From positions 1 through 47,110 of the forward strand of contig JAICKK010000006.1 in the NCBI GenBank assembly GCA_025927955.1: a stretch of 47,110 nt of DNA, written 5' to 3'. A program made the position numbers and the translations under genes. The notes beneath the pieces are model-generated. The model was not told the origin of the DNA, did no database searches, and saw nothing but the letters and a program-made list of their open reading frames with translations. Positions 28,445 through 37,100 of the stretch are shown one piece after another (position 1 is the stretch's first letter; each line of letters starts with the position of its first letter). Source of the DNA: Nocardioidaceae bacterium. Lineage in GTDB: Bacteria; Actinomycetota; Actinomycetes; Propionibacteriales; Nocardioidaceae.

Positions 28445-28476
28445 GACCTCTCGTCCCCACGGGAGGTCTTTTTGTT
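28445..28476 (+). terminator. cimA attenuator terminator
   Basis: GACCTCTCGT (28445-28454) pairs with ACGGGAGGTC (28459-28468) over 10 bp with one G-T pair and a CCCC loop, followed by TTTTTGTT. The tail is identical to that of the ilvB attenuator. It sits 52 nt before the cimA ATG. Confidence 0.85.
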
Positions 28477-28527
28477 GCCCGCCGGCACACACCGATACCT
28501 CGACCCCCCGACCAGGACGGTTCCCCG

Positions 28528-30126
28528 ATGAGCACCACCGACGGATTCCACGTCTACGACACCACCCTGCGCGATGGTGCCCAGCAGGAGGGGCTCAACC
28601 TCAACGTCGCCGACAAGCTGTCGATCGCCCGGCAGCTCGACGACCTGGGCGTGGGCTACATCGAGGGCGGCTGGCCGGGCGCGAACCCGCGCGACACCGA
28701 GTTCTTCCGCCGCGCCGCCGAGGAGCTCGACCTGCGCCACGCGACCCTCGCCGCGTTCGGGTCCACCCGGCGGCCCGGCGTCGCGGCCGCCGACGACCCG
28801 CTGGTGGCGGCCCTGCGCGACAGCGGCGCGTCCGTGGTGACGCTCGTGGCGAAGTCGCACGACCGCCACGTCGAGCTCGCCCTGCGCACGACGCTGGCGG
28901 AGAACCTCGCCATGGTGCGCGACACGGTCTCCCACCTGTGCGCGGAGGGCCAGCGGGTGTTCCTCGACGCCGAGCACTTCTTCGACGGCTACCGCGCCAA
29001 CCCCGACTACGCCCTCGACGTGCTGTGCACGGCTGCCGAGGCCGGGGCCGAGGTCGTCGCGCTGTGCGACACCAACGGCGGGATGCTGCCCGACCGGGTC
29101 GGGGACGTGGTCTCCGAGGTGCTCGTCGCCACCGGAGCGCGGGTGGGCATCCACTGCCACAACGACACCGGCTGCGCGGTGGCCAACACCCTCGCCGCCG
29201 TGGACGCCGGGGCCACGCACGTCCAGGGGACCCTCAACGGGTACGGCGAGCGCACCGGCAACGCGGACCTCGTCGCGGTGGTCGCCAACCTCGAGCTCAA
29301 GCTCGACCGCCAGGTGCTTCCGCAAGGGCGGCTGCGCGAGGCCACCCGGATCGCGCACGCCGTCGCCGAGGTCACCAACGTCCCCCCCGCGTCCCGCCAG
29401 CCGTACGTCGGGGTGAGTGCGTTCGCGCACAAGGCGGGCCTGCACGCGAGCGCCATCAAGGTCGACCCGTTCCTCTACCAGCACATGGACCCGGCCCTGG
29501 TCGGCAACGACATGCGGCTGCTGGTCTCGGACATGGCCGGCCGGGCCAGCATCGAGCTCAAGGGGGCCGAGCTCGGCTTCGACCTCGCCGGACGCCCGGA
29601 CGGCAAGGAGCTGGTCGGCCGCATCACGGCTCGGGTCAAGGAGCTGGAGGCGCGCGGCTACACCTTCGAGGCCGCCGACGCGTCGTTCGAGCTGCTGCTC
29701 CTCGAGGAGGTCGAGGGCGCCCGTCCGTCGTACTTCTCGGTCGAGTCGTGGCGGGTGATCACCGACTCGACGCCCGGTGACGAGGCGCTGTCGGAGGCGA
29801 CCATCAAGCTGCTCGCCGGGGGCGCCCGGATCATCACCACGGGAGAGGGCAACGGGCCGGTCAACGCGCTCGACCACGCGCTGCGCGAGGCGATCGGGCA
29901 GGCCTACCCCGAGGTCGCCAAGTTCGAGCTGATCGACTACAAGGTCCGGATCCTCGACCAGGGTCACGGCACGGACGCGATCACCCGCGTGCTCATCGAG
30001 ACCACCGACGGCGAGCGGTCGTGGGTGACCGTGGGCGTCGGGCACAACGTCATCGAGGCCTCGTGGGGCGCGCTGGTCGACGCCGTCACCTACGGGCTGC
30101 GCCGCAACGGCCAGCAGCCCGCGTAG
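28528..30126 (+). CDS. cimA: (R)-citramalate synthase
   Basis: CimA condenses acetyl-CoA with pyruvate to (R)-citramalate, giving 2-oxobutyrate for isoleucine without threonine. The 532-residue enzyme has the HMGL-like TIM barrel start ([15 protein letters not shown]), the metal histidines in [16 protein letters not shown], the [12 protein letters not shown] segment, and a C-terminal LeuA allosteric domain (from about residue 400: [28 protein letters not shown]). The length and start match the TIGR00977-type citramalate synthases rather than 2-isopropylmalate synthase. Start ATG 28528 has AGGA about 10 nt upstream. It is preceded by a Leu-Ile-Ile leader and terminator. Its stop codon TAG forms part of the amidase -10. 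Confidence 0.93.
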   Translation: MSTTDGFHVYDTTLRDGAQQEGLNLNVADKLSIARQLDDLGVGYIEGGWPGANPRDTEFFRRAAEELDLRHATLAAFGSTRRPGVAAADDPLVAALRDSGASVVTLVAKSHDRHVELALRTTLAENLAMVRDTVSHLCAEGQRVFLDAEHFFDGYRANPDYALDVLCTAAEAGAEVVALCDTNGGMLPDRVGDVVSEVLVATGARVGIHCHNDTGCAVANTLAAVDAGATHVQGTLNGYGERTGNADLVAVVANLELKLDRQVLPQGRLREATRIAHAVAEVTNVPPASRQPYVGVSAFAHKAGLHASAIKVDPFLYQHMDPALVGNDMRLLVSDMAGRASIELKGAELGFDLAGRPDGKELVGRITARVKELEARGYTFEAADASFELLLLEEVEGARPSYFSVESWRVITDSTPGDEALSEATIKLLAGGARIITTGEGNGPVNALDHALREAIGQAYPEVAKFELIDYKVRILDQGHGTDAITRVLIETTDGERSWVTVGVGHNVIEASWGALVDAVTYGLRRNGQQPA

Positions 30127-30129
30127 CTT
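30124..30129 (+). promoter_or_regulatory. Candidate -10 for leaderless amidase gene
   Basis: TAGCTT lies 6 nt before the amidase ATG; the TAG is also the cimA stop. There is no ribosome binding site. Confidence 0.45.
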
Positions 30130-30135
30130 GCGGGC

Positions 30136-31551
30136 ATGACGCAGCTGCACGACCTCACCGCGCTGGAGCAGGGCAGGGCGATCCGGGCGGGGGAGGTCTC
30201 GCCCGTCGAGCTCGTCGAGCACTACCTGGACCGCGCCGACCGGCTCTCGGACCGGGTGGGCGCCTTCGTCACGGTCACCGCCGACCTCGCCAGGCGGCGG
30301 GCCGCGCTCGCCGAGGAGGCCGTGCGGTCGGGCGACGCGCCCCCGGGTCCCCTGTACGGCGTCCCCACGGCGGTCAAGGACCTGAACCTCACCGCGGGCG
30401 TGCGCACCGAGCTCGGCTCGGCCACGATGGCCGGGAACGTCCCGGAGGTCTCCGACGAGGTGGTCCTGCGGATGGAGCGGGCCGGCCTGGTGAGCCTCGG
30501 CAAGACCAGCACGCCGGAGTTCGGCTCCCCGTGCTACACCGAGCCGGACAACGCCCCGCCCGCCCGCACGCCGTGGGACCTGGAGCGGATGGCTGGCGGC
30601 TCCAGCGGCGGCGCGGCCGCGGCCGTCGCCGCCGGCCTCGTGCCTGTCGCCCAGGGCTCCGACGGCGGCGGCTCCATCCGGATCCCGGCCAGCTGCTGCG
30701 GCCTCGTGGGGCTCAAGCCGTCCCGCGGCCGGGTCAGCGGCGCACCGCTGTACGGCGACCCGGTCGGCCTCGGCGTGGCGGGCCCCCTCGCCCGCACGGT
30801 GAGGGACGCGGCGGCCTTCCTCGACGTGCTGGCCGGGCGGACGGCGGGGGACCCGTTCTGGGCTCCGCCGCCCGAGCGCTCCTTCCTCGAGGCGTGCGAC
30901 CTCGCACCCGGGCGGCTGAGGGTGGGCCGGTTCGTGGCACCGGTGATCGCCGACGCGCCGGTGCATCCCGAGGTGGTCACCGCCTACGAGGACGCCGGCC
31001 GGCTGCTGGAGTCCCTCGGGCACGACGTGGAGGACGTCGCCGTACCGGTGCCGCCGGAGGCCGTGGGCACCTTCGAGACCTGCTGGGCGGTGCTCACCGC
31101 ACTCGCGCCGGTGCCCGTCGAGCGCGAGCACCTCCTCCGCCCGCTCACCCGCTGGCTGCGGGGACGAGGCCTGTCAGTGTCCGGGCCGCAGTTCGGGCTC
31201 GCCCTCGGCGAGCTGCGCCGCATCGGCGCCCGGGCGCTCACCGTGCTCGCCCCCTACGACCTGGTCCTGACGCCCACCGTGGCGCAGCCGCCGCTGCGCA
31301 TCGGCGAGATCCGCGACGACGAGGACCCCGAGCGGGACTTCGAGAGCCAGAAGGCCTTCACGCCGTGGACGTCGGCCTGGAACCTGACCGGCATGCCGGC
31401 GGTGTCGCTTCCCCTGCACACCACCGCCGACGGGCTCCCGGTGGGGGTGATGCTGGCCGCGCGGCCCGCCGAGGAGGCCCTGCTGCTGTCGCTGGCCGCC
31501 CAGGTCGAGGCAGCTGTCCCCTGGGCCGGTGCGAAACCCGACTGCTGGTAA
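30136..31551 (+). CDS. Amidase-signature family hydrolase
   Basis: A 471-residue amidase. The Ser-cisSer-Lys triad is complete: K81 (TAVKDLN), S156 (GGSSGGAAAAVA) and S180 (GSDGGGSIRIPA), with exactly the 75- and 24-residue spacings also seen in gatA. It is not GatA: it is outside a gat operon, lacks the GatA N-terminal signature, and starts with the generic LTALEQGRAIRAGEVSPVELVEHYLDR. Such proteins hydrolyse diverse amides; the substrate cannot be told. No signal peptide is seen. The ATG at 30136 lies 10 nt after the cimA stop. Confidence 0.92.
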   Translation: MTQLHDLTALEQGRAIRAGEVSPVELVEHYLDRADRLSDRVGAFVTVTADLARRRAALAEEAVRSGDAPPGPLYGVPTAVKDLNLTAGVRTELGSATMAGNVPEVSDEVVLRMERAGLVSLGKTSTPEFGSPCYTEPDNAPPARTPWDLERMAGGSSGGAAAAVAAGLVPVAQGSDGGGSIRIPASCCGLVGLKPSRGRVSGAPLYGDPVGLGVAGPLARTVRDAAAFLDVLAGRTAGDPFWAPPPERSFLEACDLAPGRLRVGRFVAPVIADAPVHPEVVTAYEDAGRLLESLGHDVEDVAVPVPPEAVGTFETCWAVLTALAPVPVEREHLLRPLTRWLRGRGLSVSGPQFGLALGELRRIGARALTVLAPYDLVLTPTVAQPPLRIGEIRDDEDPERDFESQKAFTPWTSAWNLTGMPAVSLPLHTTADGLPVGVMLAARPAEEALLLSLAAQVEAAVPWAGAKPDCW

Positions 31552-31554
31552 CCC

Positions 31555-31584
31555 TTCACAACAGTCACATCGGACGCATAGGTT
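31555..31584 (+). promoter_or_regulatory. Candidate promoter of the sedolisin gene
   Basis: TTCACA (31555-31560), an 18-nt spacer and TAGGTT (31579-31584) form a good promoter about 50 nt before the start ATG, leaving an untranslated leader with AAGGA. Confidence 0.5.
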
Positions 31585-31633
31585 ATCTCGTGCCCTTCGG
31601 TCAACACGGCCGATCTCTACGCAAAGGACACGA

Positions 31634-33559
31634 ATGACGAAAGCGAAGACCTCGCTCTCAGCAGCCGTCGTCGCGGGCGCGCTGGTCGCCGCCGGCATCG
31701 CGGCTGCTCCCGACGCGAACGCCTCGCCCCAGCGACGCGCCATCGCCCGGACCGCTCCGGCCTGGGTGGCCAAGGCCGACAGCCTCGGTCGGGCCCCGGC
31801 CTCCGGCAGGTCCGACTTCCGCGTCTACCTCGCGCCCAGGGGCGGCCTGGAGGCGCTCAAGGCGGCCGTGGCGCAGGTGGCCGACCCGGCCAGCGCCACC
31901 TACCGGCACTTCCTCACCGCCGCGCAGTACCACAACCGGTACGACGCGACGACCGGTGCCGTGGCCCAGGTGCGCTCCTTCCTGCGCGGCTACCACCTCT
32001 CGGTGACCTCCGTGGAGGCCCACCACCGCTACCTCGCGGTCCGCGGCACCAACGCGGCCGTCGAGAAGGCGTTCGGCGTCTCGATGAAGAGGTTCCACCA
32101 CAAGGGTCGGGTCGTGCAGACCAACACCACCGCGGTGACGGTGCCCGCCGGCATCGCCGGCCTCGTCACGACGGTGAAGGGGCTCGACACCTCCCCGCAC
32201 CGGATCGCGCACCAGCACACCCGCCCGGCGGCGGCCCCGTCGGCCGGGTACCGCAACGGCCGTCCCTGCTCGAGGTCCTACGGCCAGGTCGCGGCGACGT
32301 ACCAGGCGGACTACAAGACGCCACTGCCCGAGTTCATGGGTCAGACGCTGCCGTACTCGGTGTGCGGCTACACCGGTCCGCAGTACCGCGCGGCCTACGA
32401 GGGCAACAGCGCCCTCGACGGCACCGGCGTCACGGTCGCCATCACCGACGCGTACGCCTCACCGACCATCGTGGGCGACGCGAGCAGGTACGCCGCCCGC
32501 CACGGCGACGGCAGCTACGCCCCGGGTCAGCTCACCCAGGTCAAGGACCCCACCGCCTACAACCGGCAGAGGGACTGCAACCCGTCCGGCTGGTACGGCG
32601 AGGAGACGCTCGACGTCGAGGCCGTGCACGCGATGGCCCCCGGCGCGAACATCCGCTACTACGCCTCACCGAGCTGCTACGACAACGACTTCCTCGACAC
32701 GCTGGCCAGGGTGGTCGACGAGAACCAGGCGTCCCTGGTGTCGAACTCCTGGAGCGACCTGGAGGCCAACACAAGCGCGGACAGCGTGGCGGCCTACGAG
32801 CAGGTCTTCCTGCAGGGCGCGATCCAGGGGATCGGCTTCCTGTTCTCCTCCGGTGACAACGGCGACGAGCTCGCGCACACCGCCATCAAGCAGGTCGACT
32901 ACCCGGCCTCCGACCCCTACGTGACCGCGGTCGGCGGGACCGCCGACGCGATCAACGCGGCCGGCCAGTTCGACTTCCAGACCGGCTGGGGGACCGACAA
33001 GCACTCCCTGAGCGCGGACGGCACCTCGTGGGCCCCGGTCGGCTACCTGTACGGCGCGGGGGGCGGCACGTCCGGGCTGTTCAACCGGCCCGCCTACCAG
33101 GACGGGGTCGTGCCGGCTCGCTACGGCAGCGGCCGTGCGGTGCCCGACGTGGGGCTGGACGCGGACCCGACCACGGGCATGCTGATCGGGCAGACCCAGC
33201 TGTTCACGACCGGCAAGGCCTACGGCGAGTTCCGCATCGGCGGCACCAGCCTGGCCTCGCCACTCTTCGCCGGGATGAGCGCGCTCACCGAGCAGCAGGC
33301 CGGTTCGCGCGTCGGGTTCCTTAACCCGACGATCTACGCACACGCCGGCACCAAGGCGTTCGCGGACGTCAGGGGCCAGGCCCCCGACGCCGGCAACGTC
33401 CGCGCCGACTACGCGAACGGCGAGAACGCCTCCGGCGGCCTGCTGTACTCCGTGCGCACGTTCAACGACGACTCGTCCCTGAAGGTCCGCAGGGGCTGGG
33501 ACGACGTGACGGGCGTGGGGTCCCCGCGCCCCGGCTGGCTGACGAGCGTCTCGAAGTAG
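31634..33559 (+). CDS. Secreted S53 family peptidase (sedolisin)
   Basis: A 641-residue acid serine-carboxyl proteinase. After a Sec signal peptide (LSAAVVAGALVAAGIAAAP, cut near ANA-S) comes the activation prodomain (about 60-190, with YRHFLTAAQYHNRYDAT), then the catalytic domain. The triad is complete: E323 and D327 (GEETLDVEAVHAMAP), the oxyanion D408 (SSGDNGDE) and the nucleophile S539 (GGTSLASPLFAG). The calcium-binding end is visible in GWDDVTGVGSPRPG. Length fits a prosedolisin. The ATG at 31634 has AAGGA about 7 nt upstream. The stop TAG touches the repeat cluster that follows. Likely a secreted nutrient protease. Confidence 0.95.
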   Translation: MTKAKTSLSAAVVAGALVAAGIAAAPDANASPQRRAIARTAPAWVAKADSLGRAPASGRSDFRVYLAPRGGLEALKAAVAQVADPASATYRHFLTAAQYHNRYDATTGAVAQVRSFLRGYHLSVTSVEAHHRYLAVRGTNAAVEKAFGVSMKRFHHKGRVVQTNTTAVTVPAGIAGLVTTVKGLDTSPHRIAHQHTRPAAAPSAGYRNGRPCSRSYGQVAATYQADYKTPLPEFMGQTLPYSVCGYTGPQYRAAYEGNSALDGTGVTVAITDAYASPTIVGDASRYAARHGDGSYAPGQLTQVKDPTAYNRQRDCNPSGWYGEETLDVEAVHAMAPGANIRYYASPSCYDNDFLDTLARVVDENQASLVSNSWSDLEANTSADSVAAYEQVFLQGAIQGIGFLFSSGDNGDELAHTAIKQVDYPASDPYVTAVGGTADAINAAGQFDFQTGWGTDKHSLSADGTSWAPVGYLYGAGGGTSGLFNRPAYQDGVVPARYGSGRAVPDVGLDADPTTGMLIGQTQLFTTGKAYGEFRIGGTSLASPLFAGMSALTEQQAGSRVGFLNPTIYAHAGTKAFADVRGQAPDAGNVRADYANGENASGGLLYSVRTFNDDSSLKVRRGWDDVTGVGSPRPGWLTSVSK

Positions 33560-33628
33560 CCTCGCTGGTTGAGGTGTCCGAGCCTCGCTGGTTGAGAGGT
33601 GTCCGAGCCTCGCTGGTTGAGGTGCCCG
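33558..33628 (+). repeat. Three tandem copies of the repeat left end
   Basis: AGCCTCGCTGGTTGAGGTGTCCG occurs at 33558-33580, a 25-nt variant with an extra AG at 33581-33605, and a third with GCCCG at 33606-33628. The third leads into the full repeat unit. They look like truncated or slipped copies of its left end. They begin at the stop codon of the protease gene. Confidence 0.85.
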
Positions 33629-33730
33629 AGCCCCCAGGGGCGAGGGCCTCGAAACCTGGTCACCTTCGGCGCGGAGGTGAGCGTGGTTTCGAGGCCTCGG
33701 CTAGCGCCTCGGCGCCTCAACCAGCGGGGT
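33611..33730. repeat. Structured 120-bp repeat unit, copy 1
   Basis: Copy 1 of a 120-bp direct tandem repeat. Terminal inverted arms CGCTGGTTGAGG (33611-33622) and CCTCAACCAGCG (33715-33726) enclose nested arms GGCCTCGAAACC (33645-33656) and GGTTTCGAGGCC (33685-33696), with TCACCT/AGGTGA inside. Repeats with GGTTGAGG/CCTCAACC and GGTTTCGAG ends are common in Nocardioides-like genomes. No transposase is present. Confidence 0.9.
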
Positions 33731-33850
33731 CGTTGGTTGAGGTGCCCGAGCCCCCAGGGGCGAGGGCCTCGAAACCTGGTCGCCTTGGGCGCGGAGGTGA
33801 CCGTGGTTTCGAGGCCTCGGCTAGCGCCTCGGCGCCTCAACCAACGACGC
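33731..33850. repeat. Structured 120-bp repeat unit, copy 2
   Basis: Copy 2 differs from copy 1 at about eight positions. The ends are CGTTGGTTGAGG (33731-33742) and CCTCAACCAACG (33835-33846): the C-to-T change in the left arm is matched by G-to-A in the right, so pairing is kept. Other differences are mostly in the loop or leave a G-T pair. Confidence 0.9.
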
Positions 33851-33881
33851 GGAGCAGACCATCCGCAGCGATGCGTGGACC

Positions 33882-34751
33882 TCACCGTGGCCTCGAGGCC
33901 TCCAGCAGGCGCTCGCACTCCTCGATGAGCCGTCGTCGCAGCGGCGCGCCGCGCTCGGCGAACCGCTGCTGGGCCTCGACGTACTCCTGCCTTCCGTCGG
34001 CGGTCTCGATGCGCACAGGTGCGTGGCCCAGGCCGGTCAGGTCGTACGGCGAGGCGCGCATGTCGAGCACCCGGATGTCGCGGGCGAGCTCGAAGCAGTC
34101 GGCGACCAGCTCGGAGGCGACCATCGGGGAGAGTCGGAAGGCGTGCTTGTAGAGGTCCATCCCGGCGTGCAGGCAGCCCGGCTGCTCGAAGAGCGCACGG
34201 TCCTCCCGCCCCGGCTGGAGCGTGTTGCGCGGACGCGCCTGCTCGGTGAAGAAGCGGAAGGCGTCGAAGTGCGAGCACGTGATGCGGTGCGACTCCACGA
34301 CCGCGTCCGTGCCGTCCACGCCGAGCCGCAGCGGCCAGCCGCTGTGCCGCACCTGGGCCTGCGGGCGCCGGTAGACCATCGCCCACTCGTGCAGGCCGAG
34401 GCAGCCCAGTCTCGGCGGTCGGCCCGCGGTGGCGCCGAGCAGGGCGTGCAGCCCCTCGAGGAGCCGCCGCTGGGAACGGACGTGCTCGGTCGACACCGTG
34501 GCGGCACCGGCCCGTTCGACGTACCCCTTGAGGGTGAGGTGCTCGCCGGCACCCTCGAGGGCCGTGCCGAAGCCGGGGTGCCAGCGCCGTAGTGCCGATG
34601 GCCGCTGTGCGTAGTAGGTGAACAGGAAGTCCTCGACGGGATGGTCCACCCCGAGCCGCCGCCGCTCCAGGTGCGGGCGCACCCACGTGTCGACGCGCAC
34701 CTCGTGGGCGGCCCGGCGCGCCGCCCAGACGGTCTCCGGCAGCGTTTCCAC
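33882..34751 (-). CDS. Conserved actinobacterial protein, often labelled 3-methyladenine DNA glycosylase
   Basis: A protein of about 289 residues. The pattern RVDTWVRPHLERRRLGVDHPVEDFLFTYYAQRPSALRRWHPG near the N-terminus is conserved in actinobacteria, and such proteins are often called 3-methyladenine DNA glycosylase. I see no helix-hairpin-helix, no AlkA-type aspartate loop and no AAG-type fold, so the label is not supported by the sequence; the function is unknown. Other conserved-looking parts are HSGWPLRLGVDGTDAVVESH and GCLHAGMDLYKHAFRLSPM. The GTG at 34751 lies 7 nt after TACCCT (34764-34759), a leaderless arrangement; a GTG two codons earlier at 34757 is also possible. It is divergent from the FAH-family gene. 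Confidence 0.75.
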   Translation of the reverse strand: METLPETVWAARRAAHEVRVDTWVRPHLERRRLGVDHPVEDFLFTYYAQRPSALRRWHPGFGTALEGAGEHLTLKGYVERAGAATVSTEHVRSQRRLLEGLHALLGATAGRPPRLGCLGLHEWAMVYRRPQAQVRHSGWPLRLGVDGTDAVVESHRITCSHFDAFRFFTEQARPRNTLQPGREDRALFEQPGCLHAGMDLYKHAFRLSPMVASELVADCFELARDIRVLDMRASPYDLTGLGHAPVRIETADGRQEYVEAQQRFAERGAPLRRRLIEECERLLEASRPR

Positions 34752-34791
34752 AGCCACCAGGGTAGGGACGGCCCGGTGTGCGTCGCGCCGG

Positions 34792-34797
34792 TAGGCT
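34792..34797 (+). promoter_or_regulatory. Candidate -10 for the FAH-family gene and gltX
   Basis: TAGGCT lies exactly 6 nt before the GTG at 34804, with no Shine-Dalgarno sequence. The same hexamer and spacing occur before leuB. Confidence 0.55.
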
Positions 34798-34803
34798 CAC
34801 GGG

Positions 34804-35604
34804 GTGCGCATCGCAAGGTTCACCACAGGTGACGAGCCGCAGTTCGGCGTGGTCACGGGCGAGGTCGACGACCTCGGAATCCCGTCCGAGGACACCCGGC
34901 TGGTCGGTCTCGCCGGGGACCCGCTCTATGTCGGCGTCCAGCTGAGTGACACCGAGGTGCCACTGTCCGACGTACGCCTCCTCGCCCCTGTCCTGCCCCG
35001 CAGCAAGGTGGTGGGGATCGGCCGGAACTACGCCGCCCACGCGGCCGAGCTGGGCAACGAGGCGCCGGCCGAGCCGTTGCTGTTCCTCAAGCCGAACACC
35101 TCAGTCGTCGGTCCCGGCGACCCCGTGTTCTACCCGCGCCAGTCTCGAGAGGTGCACTACGAGGGCGAGCTCGCCGTGGTGATCGGCCGGATCTGCCGCG
35201 ACGTCCCCGTCGAGCGCGTCGCAGACGTCGTCCACGGCTACACGGTCGCCAACGACGTTACGGCCCGCGACCTGCAACGCTCGGACGTGCAGTTCACCCG
35301 CGCCAAGGGGTTCGACTCCTTCTGCCCGCTCGGCCCGTGGGTCGAGACGGAGCTCGACCCGTCCGACCTCGAGGTCACCACGCACCTCAACGGGGACCTC
35401 AGGCAGCACGGCACCACCAAGGACATGATTTACGACGTGCCCAGCCTGGTGGCCTACGTGTCCAGCGTGATGACCCTGCTGCCCGGCGACCTGATCCTCA
35501 CCGGCACGCCCGAGGGCGTCGGCCCCATGCAGGTCGGTGACGAGGTCGAGGTGACCGTCGCCGGCATCGGCTCCCTGACGAACAAGGTGGTCGCTCGTGA
35601 CTGA
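34804..35604 (+). CDS. Fumarylacetoacetate hydrolase family protein
   Basis: A 266-residue enzyme of the FAH fold, which cleaves or isomerises 2-oxo acid and related dicarbonyl substrates with Mg2+. The N-terminal third is a variable lid; the core begins at [31 protein letters not shown], followed by the metal-binding [36 protein letters not shown] and [25 protein letters not shown]. The substrate is not evident; actinobacteria keep such a gene before gltX. The GTG at 34804 lies 6 nt after TAGGCT. Its stop overlaps the gltX GTG by 8 nt, so the two are translated together. Confidence 0.92.
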   Translation: MRIARFTTGDEPQFGVVTGEVDDLGIPSEDTRLVGLAGDPLYVGVQLSDTEVPLSDVRLLAPVLPRSKVVGIGRNYAAHAAELGNEAPAEPLLFLKPNTSVVGPGDPVFYPRQSREVHYEGELAVVIGRICRDVPVERVADVVHGYTVANDVTARDLQRSDVQFTRAKGFDSFCPLGPWVETELDPSDLEVTTHLNGDLRQHGTTKDMIYDVPSLVAYVSSVMTLLPGDLILTGTPEGVGPMQVGDEVEVTVAGIGSLTNKVVARD

Positions 35605-37096
35605 CGCCCCCGGCGCACCCGACTCGAGTGTCCGGGTTCGCTTCTGTCCGTCGCCCACGGGCTCCCCGCACGTCGGCCTGGCCCGCACCGCCCTGTTCAA
35701 CTGGGCGTTCGCCCGGCACAACGGCGGCTCGTTCGTGTTCCGCATCGAGGACACGGACGCCGCGCGCGACTCCCAGGAGTCCTACGAGACCCTGCTGGAG
35801 GTCATGCGCTGGCTGGGGTTCGACTGGGACGAGGGTCCGGAGGTCGGCGGCCCGCACGGGCCCTACCGGCAGTCGGAGCGGTACGACATCTACCGCGACG
35901 TCGCGCAGCGGCTGCGTGAGAGCGGGCGGGCCTACCACTGCTACTGCTCGGCGGAGGAGCTGGAAGCGCGCAACCAGCAGGCGCGCTCGGAGGGCCGTGC
36001 ACCCGGGTACGACGGGCACTGCCGCAGTCTCTCGGCCGACCAGGTGGGCGCCTACGAGGCCGAGGGTCGTCGGCCGGTGCTCCGGTTCCGGATGCCGGGC
36101 CGGGCACTGACGTTCACCGACCTGGTGCGCGGCGAGATCACCTTCCAGCCGGAGAACGTTCCGGACTACGTCCTGGTGCGGGCCAACGGGCATCCGCTGT
36201 ACACGTTGGTCAACCCCGTCGACGACGCGCTCATGGAGATCACCCACGTGCTGCGCGGTGAGGACCTGCTGTCCTCCACGCCGCGCCAGATCGCGCTGTA
36301 CGACGCGCTCGCGGAGGTCGGCGTCGGCCGTGGTCGCACGCCGGCGTTCGGCCACCTGCCCTACGTGATGGGTCAGGGCAACAAGAAGCTGTCCAAGCGC
36401 GACCCCGAGTCCAACCTCCTCGGCTACCGGGAGCGCGGGTTCCTGCCCGAGGGGCTGCTCAACTACCTGGCCCTGCTCGGCTGGGCGATCGCGGAGGACC
36501 GCGACATCTTCTCGATGCAGGAGATGGTCGACGCATTCCGGCTCGAGCGGGTCAACCCGAACCCGGCCCGCTTCGACCTCAAGAAGGCCGAGGCCGTCAA
36601 CGCCTCGCACCTGCGGGCCCTCGGTGTCGAGGACCTCACCGACCGCATGCTCCCCTACCTGCAGGCGGCAGGGGTCCTGGGCGACCCCGTTCCCGAGCCG
36701 GATCGGGCCCTGCTCGGGCGGGCCGCCCCCCTCGTGCACGAGCGGATGACGACGCTGGCCGAGGCGGTCGCCATGCTCGGCTTCCTGTTCGTCGGCGAGA
36801 GCGCGTTCAGCCGCGACCCGGCCGACGCCGCCAAGCTGCTCGACGCCGATGGCCTCGCGGTGGTGAAGGCCGCCCACGAGGCCCTGGTCGCGCTGCACCA
36901 CTGGGACACCGCCGCCATCGAGCAGGCGTTGAGGACGGCGCTCGTCGAGGACCTGGGCCTGAAGCCGCGCAACGCGTTCGGCCCGGTGCGGGTGGCGGTG
37001 ACGGGGCGGCGGGTCTCCCCGCCTCTGTTCGAGTCGATGGAGCTGCTCGGCCGGGAGCGTTCGCTGTCCCGGTTGCGCAGTGCGCAGCAGGCCTAG
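35597..37096 (+). CDS. gltX: Glutamyl-tRNA synthetase
   Basis: GltX charges tRNA(Glu) and, in organisms relying on GatCAB, also tRNA(Gln). The 499-residue class I enzyme has the HIGH-type motif in [18 protein letters not shown], the [15 protein letters not shown] segment, and the KMSKS-type [10 protein letters not shown], then the helical anticodon-binding domain with the usual C-terminal [22 protein letters not shown]. The GTG at 35597 overlaps the FAH-family stop. The stop is 4 nt before the CPBP gene. With gatCAB and tRNA-Gln in this window and no glnS, a non-discriminating enzyme is likely, but the discriminating residue cannot be judged without alignment. Confidence 0.96.
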   Translation: MTDAPGAPDSSVRVRFCPSPTGSPHVGLARTALFNWAFARHNGGSFVFRIEDTDAARDSQESYETLLEVMRWLGFDWDEGPEVGGPHGPYRQSERYDIYRDVAQRLRESGRAYHCYCSAEELEARNQQARSEGRAPGYDGHCRSLSADQVGAYEAEGRRPVLRFRMPGRALTFTDLVRGEITFQPENVPDYVLVRANGHPLYTLVNPVDDALMEITHVLRGEDLLSSTPRQIALYDALAEVGVGRGRTPAFGHLPYVMGQGNKKLSKRDPESNLLGYRERGFLPEGLLNYLALLGWAIAEDRDIFSMQEMVDAFRLERVNPNPARFDLKKAEAVNASHLRALGVEDLTDRMLPYLQAAGVLGDPVPEPDRALLGRAAPLVHERMTTLAEAVAMLGFLFVGESAFSRDPADAAKLLDADGLAVVKAAHEALVALHHWDTAAIEQALRTALVEDLGLKPRNAFGPVRVAVTGRRVSPPLFESMELLGRERSLSRLRSAQQA

Positions 37097-37100
37097 CGGG

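Noticed and set aside
27445-31131. A minus-strand open frame of over 1,200 codons covering the patatin gene and the opposite strand of cimA and the amidase
   Set aside because: Only the last 281 codons match a family (patatin). The rest is antisense of clear genes and reflects GC-rich codon bias.
33558-33850. CRISPR array
   Set aside because: The units are adjacent 120-bp palindromic repeats without unique spacers, and there are no cas genes.
33574-34152. Plus-strand open frames running through the repeat
   Set aside because: They translate the repeat twice with the same peptide and then run antisense to the 33882-34751 gene; no start signal or family match.
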